Shown: piece after piece, positions 37,978-48,774 of the stretch
Layout of the letters: every line of letters begins with the position of its first letter
How positions within the stretch are numbered: the first letter of the stretch is position 1
Assembly: GCA_963723235.1 (NCBI GenBank)
Contig: CAVRPV010000017.1
Span: 186,001-250,000, forward strand
DNA: 64,000 bases
From: CAIRTM01 sp963723235
GTDB lineage: Bacteria; Desulfobacterota; WTBG01; CAIYCZ01; CAIRTM01
Reading direction: 5' to 3'
Translations under genes and position numbers: made by a program
The notes under the pieces: model-generated
What the model was told of the DNA's origin: nothing
Databases searched by the model: none
Seen by the model: the letters and a program-made list of their open reading frames with translations, nothing else

Positions 37978-38202
37978 ATGCTCGTATTTCTAAAAAACAC
38001 CGTCACGCAGATCAACGTTGAAACCCAACAGGGCAATGCCCCTGTGGTGCGCGTGCAGCAGCCATCCCCATCCGCAGATTCCGAATCAGCTCACGCAAAA
38101 ACGCCCGCACGCGTTGACGCTGTTACCGGGGGAACACAGGGCATCGCGAGCTACTTTGCAGGCCAGATGCCGCCCCTCACTAAAAAGCCCGACAGCGCCT
38201 GA
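37978..38202 (+). CDS. hypothetical 74-residue protein
   Basis: A short soluble protein, rich in Pro/Ala/Thr/Gln, beginning MLVFLKNTVTQINVETQQGN. No signal peptide, membrane segment or known motif. A reasonable promoter stands upstream and the codon use looks genuine, so I keep it, but it has no visible partner. The Shine-Dalgarno site is poor. Confidence 0.45.
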   Translation: MLVFLKNTVTQINVETQQGNAPVVRVQQPSPSADSESAHAKTPARVDAVTGGTQGIASYFAGQMPPLTKKPDSA

Positions 38203-38337
38203 GCATTTGCCATTTCCGGCTTTGTTTGCTGCATAGTTGTGGTATGCTCTAAAACCACTACCGGGGCACTGCCGGAATAAGGACAACAACCCGAATAAAG
38301 AATACAGCACAACTCTTCAGGAGGTTTTCAAAGAGCA

Positions 38338-39567
38338 ATGAAACATCGCGGATACTACGGACAGTTTGGAGGCTGCTATGTGCCGGAAGTCCTTGTGGGG
38401 ACCATTGAACAGCTTGTAGAAGCTTTCGAGACCGCCCGCCGTGACCCCGAATTCTGGGCCGAATACGTCCGCGTGATGAGTGATTACTCCTGCCGCCCCA
38501 CGCCGCTCACGTTCGCGGAAAACCTTACGCAACACTTCGGCGGAGCGCGCATATATATTAAACGCGAAGACCTGAACCACACCGGTGCCCACAAGGCCAA
38601 CAATGTCATGGGCCAGGGACTGCTGGTCAAGCGCATGGGTAAAAAACGCGTCATTGCAGAGACCGGGGCCGGACAGCACGGTGTTGCCACGGCAACCATG
38701 GCCGCGCGCTACGGCTTTGACTGCACGATTTACATGGGTGCGGTCGATGTCATGCGCCAGCGGCCCAATGTGTTCTGGATGGAACGCCTCGGTGCCACGG
38801 TAATTCCTGTCAATGAGGGCAGCCGTATTCTCAAGGATGCAATCAACGAGGCCCTGCGGGACTGGGTGACCAATATGGACGATACACACTATGTCCTGGG
38901 CACGGCCTGCGGCCCGCACCCTTTCCCGGAAATGGTCGCCTGGTTCCAGTCAATCATCGGCCGTGAAGCCCGCGAGCAGATCCAGCGCATAACCGGGACG
39001 CTGCCCAAGCGCATATATGCCTGCGTGGGCGGCGGTTCGAATGCCTGCGGCATTTTTCTGCCGTTTCTGGAGGACGACGTCGAACTTGTCGGGGTTGAGG
39101 CCGGCGGCAAGGGAATCGAAACCGGGCTGCATGCCACGCGCCTGTCAGCGCCGGGTGCAGCCATCGGCGTGGCGCAAGGGTATAAAACCTTCTTTCTGCA
39201 GGACGGCGACGGCCAGATGCGCGAGACTCACAGCGTTGCTGCCGGACTTGACTATGTCGGCGTATCTCCCATCCTCTCCGATCTCAGGGAAAAAGGACGC
39301 GTGCGCTTTGAGTCAGCGACCGACCGGGAAGTGGTACAGGCCTTAGAACTGACCATGCGCACCGAGGGCCTGATACCGGCGCTTGAGTCCACTCACGCGT
39401 TTGTGCAGGCTTTTAAGGAAGCCCCGCTCATGACGAGCGACGACTGCATTATCATCAACCAGTCCGGCCGCGGCGATAAAGATATTTTTACCGTGGCTGA
39501 CGCCTTCGAAGATCCTGCCTGGAGGGAATTTATTATACAAACGGCGCAGAGGTACACCGATGCTTGA
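38338..39567 (+). CDS. trpB: tryptophan synthase beta chain
   Basis: PLP enzyme joining indole and serine to tryptophan. 409 residues, TrpB1 type: MKHRGYYGQFGGCYVPE at the start, the PLP Lys86 in HTGAHKANN, AETGAGQHGVATA, GGGSNACGIF and SGRGDKD. CAGGAGG before the ATG is a strong ribosome site. The stop overlaps the trpA start by 8 nt. No other trp genes are in the window. Confidence 0.97.
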   Translation: MKHRGYYGQFGGCYVPEVLVGTIEQLVEAFETARRDPEFWAEYVRVMSDYSCRPTPLTFAENLTQHFGGARIYIKREDLNHTGAHKANNVMGQGLLVKRMGKKRVIAETGAGQHGVATATMAARYGFDCTIYMGAVDVMRQRPNVFWMERLGATVIPVNEGSRILKDAINEALRDWVTNMDDTHYVLGTACGPHPFPEMVAWFQSIIGREAREQIQRITGTLPKRIYACVGGGSNACGIFLPFLEDDVELVGVEAGGKGIETGLHATRLSAPGAAIGVAQGYKTFFLQDGDGQMRETHSVAAGLDYVGVSPILSDLREKGRVRFESATDREVVQALELTMRTEGLIPALESTHAFVQAFKEAPLMTSDDCIIINQSGRGDKDIFTVADAFEDPAWREFIIQTAQRYTDA

Positions 39568-40321
39568 GCACTACCTGAGAGAACGCCTCAAAGAAAAAGA
39601 AATCCTGCTCATGACCCATATCGTGCTGGGTTATCCGGACTTTGAAGCCTCAATGAAAATCGTAGAATCAATGGTGGCTGCCGGGGTTGACCTGATGGAA
39701 CTGCAAATTCCGTTCTCCGAACCGATTGCCGACGGCCCTGTTATCCTGCAAGCCAATCAACAGGCGCTTGCCGCTGGCGCCAGCGTGCAGAAATGCCTTG
39801 AGTTCGGACGCGAAGCTGCCGCGCGTTTCGACATTCCGTTCCTGTTTATGAGCTATTACAACATCCTGTATCAATACGGAATCGATCGCTTTGCAGCGCA
39901 GATGCAGGCTAGCGGCATGCAGGGCGCCATCGTGCCGGATCTGCCGCCCGAGGAAGGCGCAGAGTATCTGCAGGCCATGCAGACGCATGAGCTGAACCCG
40001 ATTTTTATCTTCTCGCCCACAACCCCGCCTGCGCGCCTTGATTACCTGGCAACATGTGCGCGCGGGTTTGTGTACTGCGTGGCCCGCAAAGGTGTTACCG
40101 GCCGGGAGACCGCATTCTCCGATCAACTGGGCGACTACCTGGCACGCTGCCGCCGGGCAACAAACCTGCCGCTGGCAGTAGGCTTTGGCGTTAAAGACCG
40201 CCAGGATGTTGATTTTTTACGGGGCAAAGCTGATATCGCGGTTATCGGCAGCCAGACCATCAGAATAGTCGATCAGTTCGGCACCGCAGCGGTACAAGAG
40301 TTTATTGCCGGCCTGCGCTAA
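39560..40321 (+). CDS. trpA: tryptophan synthase alpha chain
   Basis: Cleaves indole-3-glycerol phosphate to indole and glyceraldehyde-3-phosphate, channelling indole to TrpB. 253 residues. The catalytic Glu lies in MELQIPFSEP and the catalytic Asp in VPDLPPEE; the YCVARKGVTG loop and GFGVKDRQDV follow. It departs from E. coli TrpA (ELGVPFSDPLADGP) with ELQIPFSEPIADGP. Coupled to trpB. Confidence 0.95.
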   Translation: MLEHYLRERLKEKEILLMTHIVLGYPDFEASMKIVESMVAAGVDLMELQIPFSEPIADGPVILQANQQALAAGASVQKCLEFGREAAARFDIPFLFMSYYNILYQYGIDRFAAQMQASGMQGAIVPDLPPEEGAEYLQAMQTHELNPIFIFSPTTPPARLDYLATCARGFVYCVARKGVTGRETAFSDQLGDYLARCRRATNLPLAVGFGVKDRQDVDFLRGKADIAVIGSQTIRIVDQFGTAAVQEFIAGLR

Positions 40322-40371
40322 CGTATGCGGGAACAGTGCCGCCTTGCTTTGCCCGCATTCGATACTAGTGC

Positions 40372-40400
40372 TTGACTTTTCACCGCACAACCAGTACTAT
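40372..40400 (+). promoter_or_regulatory. promoter of rpoZ
   Basis: TTGACT (40372-40377), a 17-nt spacer, TACTAT (40395-40400), 46 nt before the rpoZ start. Confidence 0.7.
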
Positions 40401-40445
40401 CATTTCTCTTTAATTAAACCCCGACAAGCAAGGATGTAAAACCCT

Positions 40446-40688
40446 ATGGCGCGCATAACTGTTGAAGACTGTCTCGAAAACATTGAAAACCGTTTTATCC
40501 TTATACACATGGCCCATCAGCGTACCCTGCAGCTGATGAAAGGGGTGAAACCCCAGGTCAACGCGCCGGACAACCGCGAAATCGTCGTTTCCCTGCGTGA
40601 AATCGGTGCTAAAAAGTGCTACCTTGACGATAAACAGATGCAGCATCTGAAAGAAGGCGGTTTTATCAGCTCCGATCTCGAGCAGTAA
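40446..40688 (+). CDS. rpoZ: RNA polymerase omega subunit
   Basis: 80 residues: MARITVEDCLENIENRF and then HMAHQRTLQLMKG, matching the omega family, whose conserved helix reads (L)A(K)RARQL. The C-terminal part is shortened compared with E. coli. Usually linked to gmk or spoT, but not here. The context therefore gives no help, and identification rests on the N-terminal half. Confidence 0.88.
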   Translation: MARITVEDCLENIENRFILIHMAHQRTLQLMKGVKPQVNAPDNREIVVSLREIGAKKCYLDDKQMQHLKEGGFISSDLEQ

Positions 40689-40788
40689 AACATACAGTAT
40701 TCCACCTGATTGACGAACAGGGCATATACTTTTGGTATATGCCCTTTAATTTTGGAGTAGTCGCAACAAACCGTCCGGAGACACAACC

Positions 40789-41142
40789 ATGCCGCACATA
40801 GTCATCGAAGGAATGCCGTCTCTTGAAACCTTTTTCAAGGCATACGAGCCGTCCTCTCTTGCGCTGCCCAACGGGGCCCTGAAACTTCTGGAAATCTTCA
40901 TCAATCCTGACCACAGTTGCATCCTGATTGAAGCGGTAGCCGCCGAAGGCGGCCCGCCCAACCGCTTCCTTGTGCAGATTTTGCAGCGCGACCATAAAAC
41001 CACGGTCAAGATATACCCGGGCAGCGATACGGAAAAAACCCCGGGCGTAAAGAAACTACTGGCGCTTGTGGCCCATCAGTTCATAACGGATTTTGCCGGA
41101 ACCGCCTACGGACCGACAAACCTGAAAGAGTACCTGTTGTAG
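40789..41142 (+). CDS. hypothetical 117-residue protein
   Basis: Soluble, no signal peptide. The sequence starts MPHIVIEGMPSLETFFKAYE and later has IEAVAAEGGPPNRFLVQI and GVKKLLALVAHQF. I do not recognise the family. It is about 100 nt after rpoZ, in the same direction, and could be co-transcribed. Confidence 0.65.
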   Translation: MPHIVIEGMPSLETFFKAYEPSSLALPNGALKLLEIFINPDHSCILIEAVAAEGGPPNRFLVQILQRDHKTTVKIYPGSDTEKTPGVKKLLALVAHQFITDFAGTAYGPTNLKEYLL

Positions 41143-41220
41143 AAGAATCCCGGCACATGCCGGACAAACGTTCCAGAATATGTTTTTTTATTTTAGCCAT
41201 AAATATCCTGAGCCCCTTTT

Positions 41221-41299
41221 CGTCATGCCGGCGAAAGCCGGCATCCAGGGAATTTTAAAAATATAATCTCTGGACCCCGGTTATTTCACCGGGGTGACG
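41221..41299. repeat. dispersed repeat R2, copy 3
   Basis: CGTCATGCCGGCGAAAGCCG, then GCATCCAGGG, an AT-rich middle, and CTGGACCCCGGTTATTTCAC followed by CGGGGTGACG. Both ends hold hairpins (GCCGGC/GCCGGC and CCCCGG/CCGGGG). It is a common type of dispersed intergenic repeat. The same plan is at 5665-5761. Confidence 0.7.
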
Positions 41300-41428
41300 T
41301 TTCAAAAAAAACTGGTTGCACAAAAAAAACATCTTCGATCAATCGGCATCTGTTGTGAGGACTATGCGCGTGTTTTCTTGCCTTTTGATACCGCCTGTGA
41401 TATCTTCTGCAACCTGAATAACACGACT

Positions 41429-41505
<77 letters not shown>

Positions 41506-41543
41506 TTTATTAAAATACTTCCTCTGCCACATAAGCATGACAC

Positions 41544-41579
41544 AAAAAAAACAGGGCCTGCAAGGGCCCTGCTTTTTTG
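41544..41579. terminator. bidirectional terminator between tRNA-Pro and locus E
   Basis: A-run, CAGGGCC, loop TGCAA, GGGCCCTG, T-run. It can stop transcription of the tRNA on the plus strand and of the leucine-rich repeat gene on the minus strand. Confidence 0.88.
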
Positions 41580-41611
41580 TTACACATTCATGCAGCTTAA
41601 TTACTGCTCAG

Positions 41612-44600
41612 TTACTCAACCTTGAAATAATAATAGTTTCGGCGGGAACGTATACTGGCCGGCGCAGTCGCGCACGTCAAATTGAAACATGTAATCGCCA
41701 GGCGCCAGGCCCTCTACCGGCAGCGTCGTATAGGCATACTCACTTACCCGTCGGAATCAGCGCTCACAGTAATCCATGTCCACGCCGTATCGCCTACCTT
41801 GCGATAGCGCGCCCGGTGCGTGCACAGACCTGCGCAGGAGGCGTAATCATCACTGAAGGTCCACAGCACATAATAATTTTGGTCAAGCACAAAGGCTCTT
41901 GCCTCATGAGGTCGGCAATACCGGCCACGGACCTGTTGCCAGAAACGGGCCATCCCGTGATCACCGGCGGGGCATCCGAGATTGCAACCCGGAAATAGTA
42001 CGTAGCCGACTGCGTGGTCTGAGAAGCACAGTCGGTTACCGTAAACCGGAAGGCATACGTCGTGGCGTTCTGCAGGCTCTCAACCGGCAGCGTCACCCTA
42101 GGCATACCCCTTGGCAGCATTGACCGTAACGGGAAGCGCTGTCCAGCGTGCTGCCGCCAACTGCCTGATACTCGGCAATGTGCGTGCAGGCACCGGAACA
42201 GGAGACAAAATCATCACTGAACGTCCACAGCACGTCGTAATTCTCGTCAAGATACATGGGGCTCTCAGCCGATGTCGGCAGCAGCGGCCAGTTGCCGGCT
42301 GCCAGAAACGGGCCGACCGTGATTGCGGGGGGATCGTCATCGATCGCCGGCCGGCATTCGCCGTCCACGCATTCATAACCGCCAGGGCACTCGGTGTCAT
42401 CAGTACAGCAAATTGATGCCGGATAACCATTCCATGTGGGGCTTGAAAAGCCCGTAGCCCCGGCCTTGTAGCAAATTTTTAAATCAGAATCAGTACCGAC
42501 AAACACCTCTGTCCCCAGAGCAGGTGCATCCCCGAGAAAATATGCTGCAGACAACGAGGTGCACTGATTAAATGCATAGTCTCCGATATAAGAAATGCTA
42601 TTCGGTAGTGTAATGCTGCCCAAACTGCTGCAATTCTGAAATGAATATTCACTAATACTTATAACGCTGTTACCGAAGTTCACGTCGGTCAAAGCGGTGC
42701 AACCCTCGAAAGCTTTTTCATAAATATTTTTAACGCTATCGGGAATTGTCACGCTGGCTAAGCTGCGGCAACCAGCAAACGCTTCTTCGTAAATTTGTTC
42801 AACGCTGTTTCCGATGGTTAGATTAGTCAAACTGGTGCATCCATAAAATGTTTTGCTCTCAATATAGTCAAGGCCATTCCCGATGGTCACGTCGGCTAAA
42901 TTGACACAATCAGCAAACGCCCCGGTTCCAACCGAATCAACGCTGTCGGGTATGGTAACGTTTGTCAAAGCGCTACAGCCTTGAAAAGCATAATCATTAA
43001 TGCCAGCAATGTTGTCAGGGATGATCAGGCTGGTCAAACTGGTGCAATAAGCAAATGCATAAGAACAGATTTCATTAACGGTGCTTCCGAAGTTCACATC
43101 GGTTAAACTGCTGCAGCCAAAAAATGTATACGGCTCAATGCCGGTAATGCCGTTGCCAATGTTCACGGTGGTCAAATGAGTGCACGATTGAAATGCATTA
43201 TAATCGATATATGTCACAGTGTCGGGTATCGTTACGCTGGTCAAGCCCACGCATCCATAAAAAGCCTTCTCAGCGATGACTGTAACGCTGCCGGGAACAG
43301 TGAATGCGCCCGGCTTGCCGCCTGGATATGCAAGAAGCCGTTTCTTGTCTTTGCTGCATAAAGCACCGTCTTCACTGCTGTAGTTACTATTGCTTTCACC
43401 AACTGTTATACCGGTTAAGCCGGTGCTCCCATAAAAAGCCTCCTCAGCAATATACGTAACGCTGTCAGGAACGGTGAATGCGCCCGGCTTGCCCCCGGGA
43501 TATGTAAGAAGCTGTGTTTTTTCTTCGTTGTATAAGACACCGTCATCACTGCTATAGTTACTGTTGTTTTCATCGACTGTTATACCGGTCAAACTGGCAC
43601 AGGAAATGAATGCCGTTGAATAGAGGGATTCAACACCGGCGGGTATTGTGATGCTGGTCAAACTGCTACAATTGGCAAATGCATAATCTGCGATATAGGT
43701 GACGCTGTCGGGCAGTGTTAGGCCGGTCAATCTGCTGCAATTAGCAAATGCAGAATCATCGATAGAAACGAGGTTATTCGATAATGTAACGCTGGTTAAA
43801 TTGCTGCAATATTCAAAGGCATGAAACCCGATATAGCCCACGCTAGGCATTGTTACGCTGGTCAAACTGCTGCATTCAGCAAATGCATAAAATCCAATAT
43901 AGCCCACGCTGTCGGGAATATCCACGACGGTCAAGCTGCTGCAACATCTAAACACACCGTTCTGTATGCTGGTAACACGATTAGGTATTGTTATGCTGGT
44001 TAAACTGCTGCAATAAGCAAACGCTTCATACTCGATACTGGTAACGCCATCGGGAATGTTTATACTGGTCAAACCGGTGCACCCATAAAATGCACTGTCA
44101 CCAATCTCTGTAATACTCTCGGGAAGGGTTAGGCTGGTTAAACTGGTGCAATAAGCAAACGTTTCACCCGAGATACGGGTTACGCTGTTTCCGATGGTCA
44201 CGTCGGTCAAACTGCTGCAATAACGAAATGCCTGCCACCCGGTATCAGTGAGCCCATTTCCAAGGGTCACGCTCGTCAAATTAAGACAGGACTCAAACGC
44301 ATTGTATCCGATACTGGTGACGCTATCGGGTATGATAACACTGGTCAAAGCGGTGCAAAGAAGAAATGCGCCCTCTCCTATGCTGGCAACATTGTTGCCA
44401 ATGGTCACGCTGGTCAATCCCCGGCAAACATTAAACGCATATTCCCCTATACTGGTGACGCTGTCAGGAATGGTTATGCTGGTTAAAGCGCTGTTGGCGT
44501 TAAATGCGTAGTTTCCAATGGCGGTAACACCGTCAGGTATTGTGAATGCAGCGGTTTTGCCTGGGCATGCGACAAGCACTGTTTTGTTTTTGTTGAACAA

Positions 44601-45424
44601 AACACCGTCCTCGCTGCTGTAGACGCTGTTATTGGCATCGACCAATATTTCGATCAAATTGCTGCAACCGCTGAAAGCCCCTTCACGAATGTCCGTAACA
44701 GTATCGGGTATGGTTATGCTGTTTAAGCTGCTGCAGGAAGCAAAAGCATAACCATCGATAATGGTAATGCTGTCCGGCAGTGTTACACTGGTCAGACTGC
44801 TGCATCTTGCGAATACATAAAGTCCAATAATAGTGACGCTGTTGGGGATATCAACACTGGTCAAACTGCTGCAATTTTCAAAAGCACTAGCCCCTATGCT
44901 GGTGACGCTGTCAGGTATGGTCACGGTGGTTAAACTTTTGCAATCGCGAAATCGCCATACTGCCCGATAATTTTAGCACCGGCGGATATGGTCACGTCGG
45001 TCAGACCGATGCAACCTTCAAATACACATTGCCCCATGGTGGTAAGGCTGGCGGGTATGGTTACACTGGTTAAGCTGCGGCACGTGCCAAACGCATAAGC
45101 TTTCGATAGTGGTGACGCTATCCGGTAATGTTACGCTGGTCAAATTTTTGCAGCTACCAAAGGCCTCGTACTTGATAGTGGTGACGGTATCCGGTAGTCT
45201 TAAACTGGTCACATTGTCATTGAAGCGAAACGCAGAGTTACCAATGGATCACAACCGGCAGGCCGTTCTATGGTGCCTGGAATAACAACATCACCCCCAG
45301 AGCCGGTATACTTGGTGATCGTAATTTTACCGCCTGATACGGTATATGTATAATCCAACGCCCAGGCATTTGATGTTAACAACAGCAACAAACAAACCGC
45401 CGGCCCAACAATGCACTTCCTCAT
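41612..45424 (-). CDS. locus E: exported BspA-type leucine-rich-repeat protein with shared C-terminal domains (frameshifted at both ends)
   Basis: ATG 45424 (MRKCIVGPAVCLLLLLTSNAW... signal peptide). Then a DYTYTVSGGKITITKY start module and a long array of LRR_5 (BspA/TpLRR) repeats of 23 residues, built on FxxCxxLTSVTIPDSVTxIGxxAF. Three inserted modules contain NSNYSSDDGVLYNKEKT-like blocks (variants NNSVYSSEDGVLF and NSNYSSEDGALC). A Cys-rich link (CPGGYECVDGECRP) and two copies of the shared C-terminal domain follow. Frame breaks lie near 45250 and 45100 (N-terminus) and near 42140, 41960 and 41760 (C-terminus); 42140-44924 is open. BspA repeats usually mediate adhesion. Stop at 41612. 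Confidence 0.8.
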
Positions 45425-45524
45425 AATACCAGCCTCCACCATTCAAAGTTCAAGTGATACAAAAGACAAAACTTTTATACGCCCCTGCAAATAGGTCTCT
45501 AAAGTGTTGCGGATTATGGACAAA

Positions 45525-45554
45525 ACCATACAATCGAAAACATACGATTGTCAA
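45525..45554 (-). promoter_or_regulatory. promoter of locus E with inverted repeat
   Basis: On the minus strand TTGACA (45554-45549), 18 nt, TATGGT (45530-45525). The spacer holds a perfect 7-bp inverted repeat ACAATCG-N8-CGATTGT (45530-45551) overlapping both boxes, a likely operator. The rest of the gap 45555-45790 is AT-rich and shows no gene. Confidence 0.5.
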
Positions 45555-45790
45555 TAAATAGTTTGTAAATTTTTAACTGATAATAAATATAATAGGCATA
45601 CATAATTTTGGAAAAATTGGTATATCACGTCTATGACAAGCGGGTATGTGCACCAACAACCATACAATCTTCAGTCCTGCCCGTGCTTGCAAAAAAAAAC
45701 ATATTCTTGTATGGTTTCTGAAGTGTTGACGGCCCCGCATTCGAGGCGTCGGGCGTTTTGATGATTGACCACAGGCTCAAGGATACTACC

Positions 45791-46042
45791 ATGAATGATT
45801 TCCTGCGGCTTGCCGCCTATACCTTTCTGGCACTGATGGGAATTTCAGCCTGGAACACTTACCCGGAGGGCTGGCGCTATTATCTCGGCATCGTATTTTT
45901 TGTTGTGTGCGTACTGCGCATCCTGATGATTCTGCGCCAGCGCATGAACAAAAAAGCCGCGCCCAGGGACAGCAATGCACAACCATCACAAAACCAGGCA
46001 GAAACAAACGAAACGGCTAACACGACTCCTACGGGACAGTAA
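45791..46042 (+). CDS. small two-TM membrane protein
   Basis: 83 residues from ATG 45791 (MNDFLRLAAYTFLALMGISA). It has two hydrophobic segments separated by NTYPEGWRYY and a hydrophilic Asn/Gln/Thr-rich tail. I recognise no family. The start within a longer frame was chosen because the first hydrophobic segment begins there. Repeat R1 follows at once. Confidence 0.5.
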   Translation: MNDFLRLAAYTFLALMGISAWNTYPEGWRYYLGIVFFVVCVLRILMILRQRMNKKAAPRDSNAQPSQNQAETNETANTTPTGQ

Positions 46043-46192
46043 CAGGTTGTTGAAAAAGCCTTTTTACACAGGCTGTTCAAAAACGCACAGATGCAAGGCG
46101 CGCGAAGTTGTGAGGAATGAGGCGTACTTTTCGTACGCCGCAGTGACGAACAATGAGCGCAACGCAGCAGATGGGCGTTTTTCAACAGCCTG
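46043..46192. repeat. dispersed palindromic repeat R1, copy 3
   Basis: Best-preserved copy. The terminal inverted repeats CAGGCTGTTCAAAAACGCAC (from 46069) and GGGCGTTTTTCAACAGCCTG (to 46192) are near-perfect. The core is GGAATGAGGCGTACTTTTCG plus TACGCCGC. The left flank AGGTTGTTGAAAAAGCCTTT repeats the terminal motif a third time and matches the copy at 3.4 kb. Confidence 0.8.
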
Positions 46193-46208
46193 CTAATACC
46201 GGCACGCC

Positions 46209-47132
46209 ATGACACGACTGCCCAAAACACTCCTGTTCGCGGGAATCGCCTGCACGCTTTTGTGCACGATTGCACACGCGCGCACCGCCGATCACGCCTC
46301 ATATTGCGCAGGCATGTATTCCTGCCTGCAGGAAACACCCGCTGGGTGCAGCGAGGAGGACTGCCAACAAACGGACTCCCGCTTCTCTGATGAGGCATAC
46401 TGTTCGGTTTTCAAGGACCTGCAGGCGCGCGGCCTGCGCAGCACTTCCAAACAGGGCAAACAGATATACAAAAAGGTTTCCGGCAAACACCGCGTTGAAT
46501 ATGCAATCGACGGGACGCTGCCCATGTCCGCGGCAGTCATAACCTACCTGATGAACAACCTGCCCTTTGCCGCACAGCTGATCAATGCCTATCAGGGCAC
46601 CAATTACCAGGCCGCATATCTCGACAAAACAAAAAAACGCTTTTCGGGCTCAGGTGAAAGCCTGTCCGGAGTTTTTACCACGGTTCTGCAGAATGAACAG
46701 CAGACCCGCTCGCTGTATCACGGTTCCGGCACTGCCGAGGTTATGGTATGGCGCCTGAGAGGCAACGCTCTGGTGACATTTGATTTTGAAGAAGCCGGAG
46801 CGCGTGCAATAACCTACCGTCTCCGCTGCATGGTATTCCCGCACAGCCTGTTCGTGAAGTCGATTCTCAACTTCATCCTTTTCCGCAATGCAATTGTAAA
46901 GGTGCTTGATGAAACCGTCGGTTTTGTCCAGGATTCGGCCATGGCTTTCCAACGGGGAGAGCGCGAGCCGATTAAAAACTATCCGGCTTTCTCTACCCCG
47001 GAAGGTTTGCAGCACATCAAGGAATTCCAGGAACTGCTGCAGCGCACCATGGGTGAGGCTGAAGCGCCCCCCCTGCCGGAAGCAGCCACACCGGATCAGG
47101 CAATGCCAGAACCTGCCGGCACACTCCCCTGA
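46209..47132 (+). CDS. exported hypothetical protein
   Basis: 307 residues with a signal peptide (about 1-24, LLCTIAHA cleavage region). A Cys-containing N-terminus (CAGMYSCLQE, CSEEDC) is followed by a globular region (YAIDGTLPMSAAVITYLMNN...) and a Pro/Glu-rich tail. I do not recognise the family. It lies between repeat R1 and the convergent truA. Confidence 0.65.
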   Translation: MTRLPKTLLFAGIACTLLCTIAHARTADHASYCAGMYSCLQETPAGCSEEDCQQTDSRFSDEAYCSVFKDLQARGLRSTSKQGKQIYKKVSGKHRVEYAIDGTLPMSAAVITYLMNNLPFAAQLINAYQGTNYQAAYLDKTKKRFSGSGESLSGVFTTVLQNEQQTRSLYHGSGTAEVMVWRLRGNALVTFDFEEAGARAITYRLRCMVFPHSLFVKSILNFILFRNAIVKVLDETVGFVQDSAMAFQRGEREPIKNYPAFSTPEGLQHIKEFQELLQRTMGEAEAPPLPEAATPDQAMPEPAGTLP

Positions 47133-47139
47133 AGCGCCA

Positions 47140-47880
47140 TCAGTCGTAGCGCACTTCCTTTAAAAACAGACCACGGGCCGGTGCGGTTACTCCGGCCCGG
47201 GAGCGGTCATGCGCCTTCAGGATATCCTGCATATCCGCCGCGTTCAACTTTCCCAGTCCCGCGTCAACCAGTGTGCCCACAATGCCGCGAACCATGTGCC
47301 TGAGAAACGACGTTGCCTGAATTTCAAACAGCAGCAGAGCCGGTCCCACACGCTTCAACCTGACCCGCCTGACCTCCCGCACCGTGCACACGTCTTCACG
47401 CTCCCGGGCCTGAAATGAGCTGAAATCGTGCATGCCGACAAGTTCGCCGGCAGAGGCACGCATGGCGTCAAGGTCGAGCGGTTTCCTGATATGCCAGGCA
47501 TAGCGCCGGTAAAACGGCGAGGGTGCGGGTGTGTTCATGATGATATACCAATACGTGCGTAACGTAGCATCAAAACGCGCATGAAATTCGGGTGGAGCCT
47601 CAACAGCCCCGGCAATGACCACGTCAGGGGGCAGCAGGCAATTGAGGCCCTTTTGCAGCTGCGGCATGTCTATACGGGAGTGCGTCTTGAAATGGGCCAC
47701 CTGCCCCAGGGCGTGCACGCCGGTATCAGTGCGGCCCGAGCCATGCAGCACAACCGGATGATTGCATACAATAGCCAGCGCCTCCTGCAGCACCTGCTGA
47801 ACAGTGCTATGGCTGGCCTGCATCTGCCAACCGTAATACTCTGTCCCGTCATATTGAATGGTAAGTTTAATGGTTCTCAT
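47140..47880 (-). CDS. truA: tRNA pseudouridine synthase A
   Basis: Makes pseudouridine at tRNA positions 38-40. 246 residues from ATG 47880 (MRTIKLTIQYDGTEYYGWQ). The catalytic Asp is in GSGRTDTGVHA; FHARFDA, SFLRHMVRGIVGTL and the end LKEVRYD follow. The longer frame upstream reads into the transposase remnant and is not used. Confidence 0.95.
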   Translation of the reverse strand: MRTIKLTIQYDGTEYYGWQMQASHSTVQQVLQEALAIVCNHPVVLHGSGRTDTGVHALGQVAHFKTHSRIDMPQLQKGLNCLLPPDVVIAGAVEAPPEFHARFDATLRTYWYIIMNTPAPSPFYRRYAWHIRKPLDLDAMRASAGELVGMHDFSSFQAREREDVCTVREVRRVRLKRVGPALLLFEIQATSFLRHMVRGIVGTLVDAGLGKLNAADMQDILKAHDRSRAGVTAPARGLFLKEVRYD

Positions 47881-47947
47881 TTTGACATTGACCCTCTGCG
47901 TTAATAGTACGTAAGATGAGCGTGTCAGTGTTAGAGGAGGTTTTGTA

Positions 47948-48718
47948 ATGGTTATGCACAAACGTTCGGTTACACCCTGACGCCAAAAAATCTGGCAGTT
48001 ATGGCAAACAGGCCAGTACAAGGTCAGCCTCTGGCTGAGCCTACCGAGTCTCAAGGCCAACGATCTATAAACACTTGCACGGGCAGAACAGGAGTTTCTG
48101 CCGAGAAAAAGTGTCATGATCGGTTCGCAGCCTCAAATACGGGCTGAAACGGCTGGCCAGGTTGAGCGTGACTCGAAGAAGACGCAAACGCGAGCCAGAC
48201 GCTACAACAAGTCCTATCCGGGAGAGTTGGTTCACTTTGACAGCAAGCGTCTCCCGTTGATGAAGGGTGAGGACAGACACTGCTAAGGGAGTATCTGTTT
48301 GTCGCGATTGATGATTTTTCCCGGGAACTCTACGCAGGCATCTTCCCGGACAAAACGCAATACAGTGCGGAACTGTTTTTGCGCCAGGTGGTCGATGAGT
48401 GCTCTTACCCATCGACTACACCTACTCAGATAACGGTAAAGAGTTCAAAGGAGCCAGTAAACACGCATTTGTGACAACCTGCTCCCAACTCGGCATTGGT
48501 CAAAATTCACCCGGATCAATCGGCCGCAGACCAACGGCAAGGCCGAACGGGTGATCCGTACACTCATGGAATGTGCATCAGCAGGAAATTTTCCAAAATC
48601 GGAAGACCGTAAATCAGCCTGCTGCGTTTATCAACTTCTACAACACGGTAAACCCCACAAAGGAATTGACAATATGACGCCATATGAAAAACTAATCATA
48701 CCTATGACAGAAGTGTAA
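47948..48718 (+). pseudogene. IS481-family transposase remnant
   Basis: Pieces of a DDE transposase are readable in different frames: RQKIWQLWQTGQYKVS (HTH part), LARAEQEFLPRKS, then LVHFDSKRLP (first Asp), YLFVAIDDFSRELYAGIFPD, YSDNGKEFKG (second Asp), and NRPQTNGKAERVIRTLME (catalytic Glu), ending NMTPYEKL. At least four indels plus stops make it dead. No terminal repeats could be identified with confidence. Confidence 0.82.
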
Positions 48719-48774
48719 ACAACGGAGAAAAATGTTACTTTAGCATAATTAAGCATAACAGGAGGATAAAAAAC

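Noticed and set aside
42093..44924. CRISPR or tandem DNA repeat array in locus E
   Set aside because: The period is 69 nt (23 codons) with protein-level conservation typical of BspA leucine-rich repeats.
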